A stretch of 64,000 nucleotides of DNA. It comes from Anaerolineales bacterium (GTDB lineage: Bacteria; Chloroflexota; Anaerolineae; Anaerolineales; UBA11579). Both the position numbers and the translations under genes were made by a program. Below are positions 45,091 to 53,289 of the stretch, one piece after another. The notes beneath the pieces were generated by a model, which saw nothing but the letters and a program-made list of their open reading frames with translations, had not been told where the DNA came from and made no database searches. Each line of letters starts with the position of its first letter. Position 1 is the first letter of the stretch. Location: the NCBI GenBank assembly GCA_019637675.1, contig JAHBVE010000003.1, positions 143,696 through 207,695 on the forward strand, given 5' to 3'.

Positions 45091-46136
45091 GCCCGCTCCA
45101 GCCTGAAGACCGGCTCGGCCAGGCCTACGGCCTTGCCGCTCCAGTTGGTGACGGTGCGCTGCGGCCCGTAGGCGCTGAGCTGCGCCAGCTGCTCGGCGCT
45201 CAGTGCGCCGAGCTGGCGCAGCACCTCCAACGTGACGGCGTGGCTGGCCCACTTGCGCGCATCCCCATCGGCGATCTTGAGGGCGATCCCCACCGCGCCC
45301 GAACCAGCGCCAAGCACGCCGGGCGCCAACCCGATGGCCTGGAAGCCATCCGCGCCCACCTTGGAGACCAGCTGGCCGCCGGCGGCGCCCATCAGGTCCG
45401 TATCGAAACGCTCCGGGCCGCCGACCATATTCGGGTATGTGCGCATCGCCTCGGCGATCTGGGCGCAGGCGGCCGCCTGGGCCGCAGGCAACCCAGACGG
45501 GTCGGCCAGGCGTGCGTAGGCCAGCGCAGTGTTGTGCAGCGGCGCGGCCCAGTTAGGCGCCGAGCAGCCGTCTACCCCCACGGCGAGCTGCCCGGTTTGC
45601 ATACCAGCCAACTCCGCGAACAGACTCAGGATTTCCTGCTGCAAGGGATGTGCTACATCCACATAGCTGTCAAGTTCCCAGCCGCGCAGGCGCGCATACG
45701 CCAGCATGCCCGTGTGCTTGCCCGAGCAGTTGTGACGTTCAGGCGTAGCTGCCGCGCCCTGGCGCAGCATTCGCTCTGCAGTGGGCGCGTGATACGGCGG
45801 GTGCGTGCCGCACAGCAATTGCGCTTCGCCGATGCCGGTCTTGTGCATCAAGCTATGTAGCATGGCCACATGCTCGTCGGTGCCGGAGTGCGAGGCGCAC
45901 ATCAGCGCCAGCTCTTGCGATGAAATGCCGTAGTGGGTCAGGCCGCCGGCCAACACGAACGGCATGACCTGGAAGGGCTTGGCGGCTGAGCGGAGGAAAG
46001 CCATCTGCTGCGGATCGCCATAAGAGGCCAGCAACTGGCCGCCCAGGCTGACCACTGCGATGGCGCCATAGTGCACTGATTCCTGCTGGCCCCCACGGCT
46101 CAGGCTGAATACGGGGCGGTAGCCAGGCTCGCTCAT
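45087..46136 (-). CDS. Asparaginase (AnsA/asparaginase II-like family, Rhizobium type)
   Basis: This 349-residue protein belongs to the thermolabile asparaginase family first known from Rhizobium, unrelated to E. coli AnsA/AnsB. Visible hallmarks are LRSAAKPFQ near residues 48-56, MCASHSGTDEH, HNCSGKHTGML and VDGCSAPNWA. It would hydrolyse asparagine to aspartate and ammonia in the cytosol. It lies 2 nt after the MBL-fold gene and overlaps nth by 4 nt, so it is in the histidine-kinase operon. Confidence 0.88.
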   Translation of the reverse strand: MSEPGYRPVFSLSRGGQQESVHYGAIAVVSLGGQLLASYGDPQQMAFLRSAAKPFQVMPFVLAGGLTHYGISSQELALMCASHSGTDEHVAMLHSLMHKTGIGEAQLLCGTHPPYHAPTAERMLRQGAAATPERHNCSGKHTGMLAYARLRGWELDSYVDVAHPLQQEILSLFAELAGMQTGQLAVGVDGCSAPNWAAPLHNTALAYARLADPSGLPAAQAAACAQIAEAMRTYPNMVGGPERFDTDLMGAAGGQLVSKVGADGFQAIGLAPGVLGAGSGAVGIALKIADGDARKWASHAVTLEVLRQLGALSAEQLAQLSAYGPQRTVTNWSGKAVGLAEPVFRLERA

Positions 46137-46138
46137 TG

Positions 46139-46987
46139 TTATTTGCGCTTGGCGTTGGCCAGCAGGCGGGCGGCATATTCCTGCATGCCGTGGCGCAGCC
46201 GCTGTATATACAGGGCGCGCAGCCGCGTGCTGGGCTTGTAGCGGTCGGCATACTTGCCAGCCAGCTTTTCGATCTCGGCCGGTGCATTCTTGCTGCGGCT
46301 GATGCCGCGCAGCTTGCCGTGCATGTCTTTGATCAGGCTGTGCATTTGCTTCAGGTCACGCGCTTCGGCTTTGCCGCCGCGGCCGGCCACGATGGTGAAG
46401 TTCTTGTATTCACGCGCCTGCAATTCTTCCAGATGCTCCATCCACAACGGGATATCCGCCTGCCCGATGAACGGCGGCTCATCCAGCGTGAGCGCGTCGC
46501 CCACAAAGATGACTTCATCCTCAGGGGCGATCAGCCAACACGCGCCCGGGCCAACGCCGGGCCGCTCAACGACCTGCAATTGGCTGCCGTCAAAATACAG
46601 ATTGGCGGTGTGCGAGAAAGTGATGCGTGGCATGACCCAGCGCAAACCGGTCAGACCAGGCGTGCTCTCCCACTCTGCGCCGCTCTCCTGCCGCAGGGTC
46701 TTGAAAATGGCCGCCCGGCGGCGGAACTGGCGGGTGGTTTCATCGTGCGCCAGCACATCCGCCTGCAGGGTCTGGGCGCCCAGCGTGCGGTCCGGGTGCG
46801 CATCCAGATTGACCAGCGTAGTGCGCGGGCTGCCGCCGGCGTCCTTGAGCGCTGCCAGCCAGGCGCGGCCGTCCTCGGGCTTCAGCGGGGCATCCACCAG
46901 TATCGTGTGTTCGGGAAAAAGAAAGGCGCCAACCGTCACGCCTGCATAGCTGTTTTCAAAGAAAATATTGCGCTTGATCTTTCGCAT
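46139..46987 (-). CDS. MBL-fold metallo-hydrolase-like protein with altered metal motif
   Basis: This 282-residue protein has the metallo-beta-lactamase fold pattern (ENSYAGV opening strand, ILVDAP, then the metal loop and FVGDALTLDEPP). The usual HxHxDH reads DAHPDR, so two of the four ligands from this motif are changed. It may bind one metal or have lost hydrolase activity. The ATG overlaps the histidine-kinase stop by one base (TAATG), so the two genes are tightly coupled. The C-terminal 70 residues are basic and helical. Confidence 0.75.
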   Translation of the reverse strand: MRKIKRNIFFENSYAGVTVGAFLFPEHTILVDAPLKPEDGRAWLAALKDAGGSPRTTLVNLDAHPDRTLGAQTLQADVLAHDETTRQFRRRAAIFKTLRQESGAEWESTPGLTGLRWVMPRITFSHTANLYFDGSQLQVVERPGVGPGACWLIAPEDEVIFVGDALTLDEPPFIGQADIPLWMEHLEELQAREYKNFTIVAGRGGKAEARDLKQMHSLIKDMHGKLRGISRSKNAPAEIEKLAGKYADRYKPSTRLRALYIQRLRHGMQEYAARLLANAKRK

Positions 46988-49107
46988 TACTTCAATTCAC
47001 CCGTACGCGCCACGGGCAACGTGAAGATAAAGCGCGAGCCCTTGCCGAGTTCACTTTCCACCCAAATTTCACCGCCGTGGCCTTCTACCGCCAGCTTGCA
47101 ATACGCCAGGCCGAGCCCCAGGCCCTTGGTGTTGCCGGTCGCCCCCATCTGCACGCGGGCAAACTTCTCAAAGATGCGTTCCTGGTCCGCTTTGGGAATG
47201 CCGCGGCCCTGGTCTTGCACATACAGTTCAATAAAATCGCCGTTGCGCTTGGCGCCGACGGTGATCTTTTTCCCATGCTCGGAATATTTGAGCGCATTCT
47301 CGATCAGGTTGATCAGCACCCGCCGGATCATCTCAGCATCCGCCATGGCCTTGGGCAGGCCCTTCACCACGGCCGGGTCGAGCACGATTTCCTTGGCCTG
47401 TGCGCCGGGCGCGGTCGCCTCCAGCGCGGCCTGCACAATATCCGCCACAGCGTTGGGCTCGGGGTTGCCGATGCGCTGGCCGGCCTCCATCCGCGAAGTG
47501 TCCAGCAGCGAGTTGGCCAGGCGCTGTACGCGCTCCGTGGAGCGCATGGCAATATCCAGCACCGAGCGTATCGTCGGGTCCTGGTCAGCCGGCAGCATCA
47601 TCTGCAGCACATCCAGGCCGGAGACCACGTTCGCCAGCGGAGAGCGCAGGTCGTGATAGATCATGGAGGCCAGGTCCTCACGCAGCTGGTCCAGACGTTT
47701 GCGCTCGGTGATGTCACGCAATATCCACTGCAGTTGCTCTACCCCTTCCACAATGATCGAGTGGACGAAGATCTCGACCGCGATCTGGGTATTACCCTGC
47801 CCTTGCAGAATAGACTCATAGGAAACCGAGCGGCCATTTTGCAAATTGGCCATATCCTTCCCCAGAGTTCTGTAATCCGCCTCATGGAAGTGGTGCACGT
47901 TCATGCTGTGCAGGCTTTCTTCATCAAAGCCGATCCACAACTCGGCCTGGCGGTTGGCTTCCAGAATGTTGCCTTGCAGGTCGGTCACGAAGATCGCATC
48001 GATGCTGTCTTCGAACAGCTCACGGTAGCGCGCCCGCGCCGATTCCATCTGCGCGAACAGCTGGGCGTGCTCGATCGCCGTGCCCGCCAGCGTGCCGATG
48101 CCTTCCAGCACGGGCAGGTCAGCCGCGTCGAATACGCCGCCGCTGGGGTTGAGTGCCTCGATAACGCCGATCACCCGCCCGCGGGCGCGGATCGGCACGC
48201 AGGCCACCGCCTGGGTCTTGTAGCCGGTCAGCTCATCCACAGCAGGGTAGAAGCGCGGGTCGTTCTGCGCATCCGGCACCACGACCCCTTCGCCGCGCTC
48301 GGCCACCCAGCCTGCGATCCCCTGGCCCAGCGCCACCTGGATGCCGATGACCTGTTTGCTGCGCTTGCCGGTGGCGGCGCGGAAGGCCAGTGCGCTGCCC
48401 GCCGGGTCCAAAAGCGCCAGCGACACGGCCTCCACATCCAGCGCGTCGGTGGTTTGCTCCAGAATGGTCTGCAGCACTTGGTCCAATTGCAAACTGGCGC
48501 TGATCGCCGAGGCGCTCTGCGCAATGGCGGTCATGATGCCGGCATTGCGCTGGCTCTCAGCATACAAGCGCGCGTTCTGCACGGCAAAGGCGGCCTGCTC
48601 GCCAATGATCTTGATCAGGCTCAGATGGTCTTCGGTGTAAAACCCGGGTTCAGGATTGGTGAGGGTCAGGATGCCGACCAGGCGCTCGCGCGCCAGCAAC
48701 GGCGCGGCCACGACCGACTTTGGGCTGCTCTGCTTGCCGCCCGGCGTCGCCTGCCAGCGCGCATCCGCGCTGGTATCCGCCACCAGCGCCGGCTGGCGGT
48801 TCTTGCGCACCCACCCCGCCAGGCCGTCTTGCAGCGTGAACTTGAGCTGCTCGGTGGTCTCCTGAATGACCTTGTCTTTGACAACAATGATCGAGTCGAG
48901 CGGCAGGCCATTGTCGTCCAGCACGATGATGCTGCCGCTGCCGCCGCCCACGTTCTGCAGGCACAGTTTAATGACCCGCTCCAGTACCAGGCGCAGGTCT
49001 AAGGCGGAAGCCAGCTCACGGCTGACATGCACCAATAAGTCTAGCGAGGATCGCGGGTTGGCGCCGTGAACGGCGTCACCCTCAGAGGCTGCGGTGATAG
49101 CGGCCAT
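46987..49107 (-). CDS. Cytosolic GAF-GAF-PAS sensor histidine kinase
   Basis: This 706-residue kinase has no membrane helix. Two GAF domains lie at about 20-175 and 195-345, a PAS domain at about 355-465, a HisKA domain with phospho-acceptor histidine in YHDLRSPLAN, and a HATPase domain with NLIENALKYS, DQGRGIP and GLGLGLAY. GAF/PAS domains suggest sensing of a small ligand or redox state in the cytosol. No response regulator is adjacent, so the partner is elsewhere. It heads an operon with an MBL-fold protein, asparaginase and nth. A TATACT box (49160-49165) lies about 50 nt upstream. Confidence 0.92.
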   Translation of the reverse strand: MAAITAASEGDAVHGANPRSSLDLLVHVSRELASALDLRLVLERVIKLCLQNVGGGSGSIIVLDDNGLPLDSIIVVKDKVIQETTEQLKFTLQDGLAGWVRKNRQPALVADTSADARWQATPGGKQSSPKSVVAAPLLARERLVGILTLTNPEPGFYTEDHLSLIKIIGEQAAFAVQNARLYAESQRNAGIMTAIAQSASAISASLQLDQVLQTILEQTTDALDVEAVSLALLDPAGSALAFRAATGKRSKQVIGIQVALGQGIAGWVAERGEGVVVPDAQNDPRFYPAVDELTGYKTQAVACVPIRARGRVIGVIEALNPSGGVFDAADLPVLEGIGTLAGTAIEHAQLFAQMESARARYRELFEDSIDAIFVTDLQGNILEANRQAELWIGFDEESLHSMNVHHFHEADYRTLGKDMANLQNGRSVSYESILQGQGNTQIAVEIFVHSIIVEGVEQLQWILRDITERKRLDQLREDLASMIYHDLRSPLANVVSGLDVLQMMLPADQDPTIRSVLDIAMRSTERVQRLANSLLDTSRMEAGQRIGNPEPNAVADIVQAALEATAPGAQAKEIVLDPAVVKGLPKAMADAEMIRRVLINLIENALKYSEHGKKITVGAKRNGDFIELYVQDQGRGIPKADQERIFEKFARVQMGATGNTKGLGLGLAYCKLAVEGHGGEIWVESELGKGSRFIFTLPVARTGELK

Positions 49108-49124
49108 TAGCTCACATGAGGAGC

Positions 49125-49148
49125 GGCAACCAGAGCTTGTTGCCGCGA
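49125..49148 (-). repeat. Inverted repeat in the leader of the histidine-kinase gene
   Basis: GCGGCAAC (49125-49132) and GTTGCCGC (49141-49148) are exact reverse complements around 8 nt. No T tract follows on either strand. It lies between the likely promoter and the ATG and would form a leader hairpin near the ribosome binding site. Confidence 0.6.
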
Positions 49149-49159
49149 CAGATTAAGTC

Positions 49160-49165
49160 AGTATA
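49160..49165 (-). promoter_or_regulatory. Putative -10 box (TATACT) of the histidine-kinase operon
   Basis: TATACT on the minus strand would start transcription near 49153 and leave a leader of about 46 nt containing the inverted repeat at 49125-49148. The -35 region is poor. Confidence 0.45.
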
Positions 49166-49184
49166 GCATAGCGGCCAAAACCGC

Positions 49185-50201
49185 TCAGGAAGGCAGCGAG
49201 GGCAATTCCAGCAGCAAAACTTCCAGGGCCAGGCGGGTATTTACATTGGTTTCCAGCTGGGCCAGCGTATGTTCGACGGCTTGCAGAGCGCTGGCGGCCC
49301 CCGAAAAGCCGATCTGCTGGCCTACCGAGCTGATCTCAGCTGCTCGGTCCATGTTTGCGGCTTCCACAGCCGCGCCCGAGGCGCTCATAAGCACATCACG
49401 CCAGTACGAAAGCCAGACAAGAAGCATGCTTTTGAGCTGCTCACGGTCCTTACTGGCTTTCTCAGCAAACGCAAAGCGCTGCACCTTGTTGGCCGGCAAC
49501 AAACTCTGCAATGAATCCAGCCATTGCGCGCGGCTTTCGAGCAGCGCAGGCTCCTGATGCAAGCGCATGGCCAACCCGGGCAGCCCCTGGCTCACCGAGG
49601 CCAGCAAGCGCGCTTGCTCAGCCTCCACGCCCAGGCGAGCCTGCAACGCAGGCGCAAGTTCGGCGGCCGGCAGCGGACGCAGGCGCAGCACTTCGCAACG
49701 TGAGACCACCGTGGCGGGAATGCTATCGGCATCCAGTGCGGTCAGGCACAGGATGACCGAAGGGTTGGGCTCCTCCAGCGTTTTGAGCAGTGCATTCGCA
49801 GCCTCTTCGCTGGCGTGGTGGAAGTTGAGCACTAGCGCGATCTGATAGCGCGCCTCCAGCGGGGTGAGCGACAGCGAGCGGGTCAGCGCCCGCAGCGCAT
49901 CGATCTTGATCTCGCGGTCACCTTCCTGGCGTTCGACCAGCAGCAGGTCCGGGTGCTGCCCGCGGCCGAAGCCGCGGCAGGCGCGGCAGGCGCCGCATAG
50001 CTCGCCCGGCGCGGGCGGCTGGGTGCAGTTGGCCGCGGCCGCCAGGCGCAAGGCCAGGCTGCGGCGGCCCACGCCGATAGGCCCGGTGAATAGGTACGCG
50101 TGGCCCAGACGGTTGTCGGCGATCTGGCGGCGCAGCAAACCGACCGCCCATTCGTGGCCCAGCATGCCCCAGTTAGCATTTAAAGCAATGGGTGCTTCCA
50201 T
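49185..50201 (-). CDS. holB: DNA polymerase III subunit delta'
   Basis: This 338-residue clamp-loader subunit shows the delta' pattern: HAYLFTGPIGVGRRS, a P-loop whose Lys and Ser/Thr are replaced by Arg-Arg (46-47), then a zinc module (ELCGACRACRG with a preceding Cys) and KTLEEP. Delta' subunits commonly cannot bind ATP, so this is expected. The ATG at 50201 lies in the loop of a perfect 12-bp inverted repeat; a GTG at 50210 is the alternative. It is downstream of the EF-Tu-like/Lys-Ala-rich gene on the same strand. Confidence 0.88.
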   Translation of the reverse strand: MEAPIALNANWGMLGHEWAVGLLRRQIADNRLGHAYLFTGPIGVGRRSLALRLAAAANCTQPPAPGELCGACRACRGFGRGQHPDLLLVERQEGDREIKIDALRALTRSLSLTPLEARYQIALVLNFHHASEEAANALLKTLEEPNPSVILCLTALDADSIPATVVSRCEVLRLRPLPAAELAPALQARLGVEAEQARLLASVSQGLPGLAMRLHQEPALLESRAQWLDSLQSLLPANKVQRFAFAEKASKDREQLKSMLLVWLSYWRDVLMSASGAAVEAANMDRAAEISSVGQQIGFSGAASALQAVEHTLAQLETNVNTRLALEVLLLELPSLPS

Positions 50202-50215
50202 CAGAAGCACCCATT
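50187..50215 (-). repeat. Perfect 12-bp inverted repeat around the holB start codon
   Basis: The arms 50187-50198 and 50204-50215 are exact reverse complements. The 5-nt loop holds the holB ATG (50199-50201). As RNA it would place the start codon in a hairpin loop between the Lys/Ala-rich gene and holB. Confidence 0.85.
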
Positions 50216-50240
50216 TTACTCTTTGCTCACTCCGCGCTCT

Positions 50241-51011
50241 TTAGCGCGTGCTCTTCTTTTTCGCTTTGGCCTTTGCCTTCGTCTTGGCCTTGGCTTTTGC
50301 TTTCGGCTTCGCTTTTGCTTTAGCCTTGGTCTTTACTTTCGCCTTGGGCTTCGGCGCGGTCTTCACTTTGGCTTTTGCTTTTGATTTGGCTTTTGCTTTC
50401 GCCTTCGGCGCGGCTTTGGCCTTCGCTTTTGGCTTCGCCTTGGCCTTCACTTTGGCCTTGGCTTTTGGTTTTGCTTTCGCTTTTGCTTTGGGCTTGGCTT
50501 TTGCCTTAGCCTTGGTCTTTGCCTTGACTTTGGGCTTAGCCTTAGCTTTCGGCTTCGCCTTGGGGGCCGCGGCAGCGATCAGTGCCGACGGCGCTTCCAC
50601 GATCGGGAGCGTCGGCGTGATCGGCTCGGGCTCTTCGTCAAGTTCAGGCTCAGGTTCCGCTTCGGGCTCGCTGGCTCCCCAGTCAGACGCACTGTCCGAG
50701 CCGGCGTCATAACCCATGTCATCTACCTCGGCGGCCGCACCCATACCGGCAGGCTCATCCACGCGCAGGAACACTTCATCTCCGGCCCGCACGGCATCGC
50801 TCACCAGAATGGCCACATCGTCGCCGGGGTGGGCTTCCTCCACGCTGTTGTGCTCGATCTGCATGGAGCTGACCAGTTCCACAAGGTCTGTGCTGGAGCC
50901 CACAATATGGATCTCGTCACCCACTTTCAAGGGGGCGCTCAGGCTCAGTACCGCCGCACTGGGGCCGCCGAAGAAATGTGTGACTACACCAATTTTCTTC
51001 TCATTGTCCAT
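50241..51011 (-). CDS. EF-Tu domain-2-like barrel fused to a Lys/Ala-rich histone H1-like tail
   Basis: This 256-residue protein has three parts. Residues 1-87 match small translation-factor-like beta-barrels related to EF-Tu domain 2 (KKIGVVTHFF, LKVGDEIHIVG, DLVELVSSMQIEHNSVEEAHPGDDVAI). Residues 88-145 form a very acidic Glu/Asp/Pro linker. Residues 148-256 are almost only Lys, Ala, Pro and Val in KAKPKAKA-type repeats like histone H1 and bacterial H1-like proteins. Synonymous codons in the tail vary freely (GCC/GCT/GCG, AAG/AAA), so the repeat is old and kept at protein level. The ATG at 51011 has GGAGGAG upstream. A nucleic-acid-binding or ribosome-associated role is inferred, not shown. 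Confidence 0.8.
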   Translation of the reverse strand: MDNEKKIGVVTHFFGGPSAAVLSLSAPLKVGDEIHIVGSSTDLVELVSSMQIEHNSVEEAHPGDDVAILVSDAVRAGDEVFLRVDEPAGMGAAAEVDDMGYDAGSDSASDWGASEPEAEPEPELDEEPEPITPTLPIVEAPSALIAAAAPKAKPKAKAKPKVKAKTKAKAKAKPKAKAKAKPKAKAKVKAKAKPKAKAKAAPKAKAKAKSKAKAKVKTAPKPKAKVKTKAKAKAKPKAKAKAKTKAKAKAKKKSTR

Positions 51012-51047
51012 GTGTTTCTCCTCCAAGACTGCTGGAATGATGAAATT

Positions 51048-51076
51048 ACTATACATCATGTGAGAGGGGCTTTCAA
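51048..51076 (-). promoter_or_regulatory. Promoter of the EF-Tu-like/Lys-Ala-rich gene
   Basis: Minus-strand TTGAAA (51071-51076) and TATAGT (51048-51053) are 17 nt apart, a good sigma-70-type promoter. The -35 hexamer coincides with the -35 region proposed for pcrA on the opposite strand. Confidence 0.65.
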
Positions 51077-51100
51077 CGCCAAGAATCGCTACAGTACAAT
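51071..51100 (+). promoter_or_regulatory. Putative promoter of pcrA
   Basis: TACAAT (51095-51100) lies 6 nt before the ATG at 51107. A weak TTTCAA -35 at 51071-51076 gives 18-nt spacing. The transcript would start at or next to the start codon, making it leaderless. Confidence 0.45.
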
Positions 51101-51106
51101 CACAGC

Positions 51107-53287
51107 ATGGCAGACCTTGCTGCGGGGCTCAACCCGCAACAACAACAAGCATTGCACGCCGGCCTGGGGCCGGTTTTGGTGCTGGCTGGGCCTGGCTCAG
51201 GCAAAACCCGCGTCCTGACCCACCGCATCGCTCACCTCATCAGCGATCTGGGGGTCAACCCCTACAATATCCTCGCGGTTACTTTCACAAACAAAGCCGC
51301 CAAGGAGATGAACTCCCGTGTAGAAGCCCTGCTGGGCGGCCGCCCGCGCGGCCTGACCCTGGGCACTTTTCACTCAATTTGCGCCCGTTTGCTGCGCCAG
51401 GAAGCCGATAACCTGCCAGTCAGCAAGAACTTTGTGATCTATGACGCAGATGACCAGATCTCCCTGGTGCGCCAGGCGCTCAAAGACCTGAACGTGGACG
51501 AAAAGATGCACCGCGCCGGCGGCGTCCACGCCAGCATCTCGGCCGCCAAGAACGAGCTGGCCCTGCCCGAGGACATGCCCATCAACAGCTACCGCGACGA
51601 GGTGGTCGCCCGGGTCTACCAGCGCTACCAGCAGGCCCTGATGGCCAACAACGCCGTGGATTTTGACGACCTGCTGCTATGGTCGGCTCGCCTGCTGGAA
51701 GACAACCCTGAGGTGCGCAAGCGCTACGCCACGCGCTATGAGCACATTCTGGTGGACGAGTTCCAGGACACCAACCAGGCCCAATACAGCCTGCTCAAGC
51801 ACCTCGCCTCCGTGCACCGCAACATCTACGTCGTGGGCGATACCGACCAGTCCATCTACCGCTGGCGCGGCGCCGATTACCGCAACGTGCTGCGCTTCGA
51901 GGAAGACTACCCGGACGCCCAGGTGATCCTGCTCGAGCAGAATTACCGCTCGACCCAGCGCATCCTCGACGCCGCCATGGCGGTGATCGACCGCAACCCG
52001 CACCGCACGCGCAAGCACCTGTTCACGGACCGCGGCCACGGCAGCAAGATCATCTACCAGCAAACCCTCAACGAAGAGGAGACCGGCAAGTTCGTGGTCG
52101 ATACCATCGCCACCGCCATCGCGGCCCGCGGCGCCCGCCCGGGCGACTTCGCCGTGATGTATCGCACCAACGCCCAGTCCCGCCTGATCGAAGAAGCCTT
52201 CCTGCACGCCAACCTGCCCTACAAGCTGGTCGGCGCTCAGCGCTTCTACGGCCGGCGTGAGATCAAAGACGTGCTCAGCTACCTGCGCTTGGTCTTCAAC
52301 CCCAATGATGAGGTCAGCCTGGGCCGCGTCATCAACGTGCCCACCCGCCGCATCGGCATCAAGAGCCAGGCGGCGCTGCGCACGATCGCATTGCAGAACA
52401 AGACCACGCCCGGCGCGTTGCTGATGCACATGGGCGCCAACCCCGAAGACCCCATGTTCGCGCCCATCGCTTCGCTCACCGCGCAGGCCATGACCCGCTT
52501 CGGCCAATTGCTCGCCAGGTGGAACGAGCTGGCCCAGGCCGGCGCCGAACCCATGCAACTGATGGACCGCATCCTTACCGATGTGGATTACCACGGCTAT
52601 CTGATGGCCGATGGGCCGGATGAAGAAGCCCAGGACCGCTGGGACAACGTGCAGGAGCTCCGCCGCCTGGCCGCCGAATACGCCGGCAAGACCCTGCCGG
52701 AGTTCCTCGAGAACATCGCCCTCGTGTCTGACCAGGACACCATCGACGAATCCGGCGATGTGCCCACCCTGCTCACCCTGCACGCCGCCAAAGGCCTCGA
52801 ATTCTCCACCGTGTTCATCACCGGCCTGAACGACGGCACCCTGCCGCATCAGCGCGCCCTGGATGATCCCGAAGAGATGGAAGAAGAGCGCCGCCTATTC
52901 TACGTAGGCATCACCCGCGCCAAGGACCAACTGGTGCTGGTGCACAACATGTACCGCAGCAGTTACGGCTATGCCGAGGGCACGCTGCCTTCGCGCTTTT
53001 TGGATGACCTGCCGGATGAACTGATCGAGGGCGGCAACCAAACCCGCCTGGAGCATCCCAACCGCCCTGACCGCTGGCAAAACCCGCGCCAGCGCAGCGC
53101 GCCCATCTTGCAAACCCAGTTCAAGCCAGGCATGAACGTGCTGCACCCCACCTGGGGTGAAGGCATGGTGCTCAACAGCCGCATTCAAGATGATGATGAA
53201 ATGGTGGACATCTTCTTTCAGGATGTCGGCCTCAAAAAAGTGATGGCGGCCTTCGCCAACCTGCAACCATTACCCAAAGGCAAATAA
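51107..53287 (+). CDS. pcrA: UvrD/PcrA-type ATP-dependent DNA helicase
   Basis: This 726-residue superfamily 1A helicase has AGPGSGKT (motif I), VDEFQDTN (II), GDTDQSIYRWRGAD (III), QNYRST (IV), TLHAAKGLEF (V) and FYVGITRAKD (VI) in order. It translocates 3' to 5' on single-stranded DNA and acts in nucleotide-excision and mismatch repair and in displacing RecA or stalled polymerase. The C-terminus has a short region of the PcrA type with NVLHPTWGEGMV, a Tudor-like RNA polymerase-binding segment. The length is normal. It begins a plus-strand operon with galE and the DNPH1-like gene. Confidence 0.95.
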   Translation: MADLAAGLNPQQQQALHAGLGPVLVLAGPGSGKTRVLTHRIAHLISDLGVNPYNILAVTFTNKAAKEMNSRVEALLGGRPRGLTLGTFHSICARLLRQEADNLPVSKNFVIYDADDQISLVRQALKDLNVDEKMHRAGGVHASISAAKNELALPEDMPINSYRDEVVARVYQRYQQALMANNAVDFDDLLLWSARLLEDNPEVRKRYATRYEHILVDEFQDTNQAQYSLLKHLASVHRNIYVVGDTDQSIYRWRGADYRNVLRFEEDYPDAQVILLEQNYRSTQRILDAAMAVIDRNPHRTRKHLFTDRGHGSKIIYQQTLNEEETGKFVVDTIATAIAARGARPGDFAVMYRTNAQSRLIEEAFLHANLPYKLVGAQRFYGRREIKDVLSYLRLVFNPNDEVSLGRVINVPTRRIGIKSQAALRTIALQNKTTPGALLMHMGANPEDPMFAPIASLTAQAMTRFGQLLARWNELAQAGAEPMQLMDRILTDVDYHGYLMADGPDEEAQDRWDNVQELRRLAAEYAGKTLPEFLENIALVSDQDTIDESGDVPTLLTLHAAKGLEFSTVFITGLNDGTLPHQRALDDPEEMEEERRLFYVGITRAKDQLVLVHNMYRSSYGYAEGTLPSRFLDDLPDELIEGGNQTRLEHPNRPDRWQNPRQRSAPILQTQFKPGMNVLHPTWGEGMVLNSRIQDDDEMVDIFFQDVGLKKVMAAFANLQPLPKGK

Positions 53288-53289
53288 CG

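Noticed and set aside
50262..50580. Repetitive Lys/Ala-coding DNA considered as a CRISPR-like or VNTR array
   Set aside because: No constant repeat-spacer structure is present; the repeat is at the protein level with varied synonymous codons.
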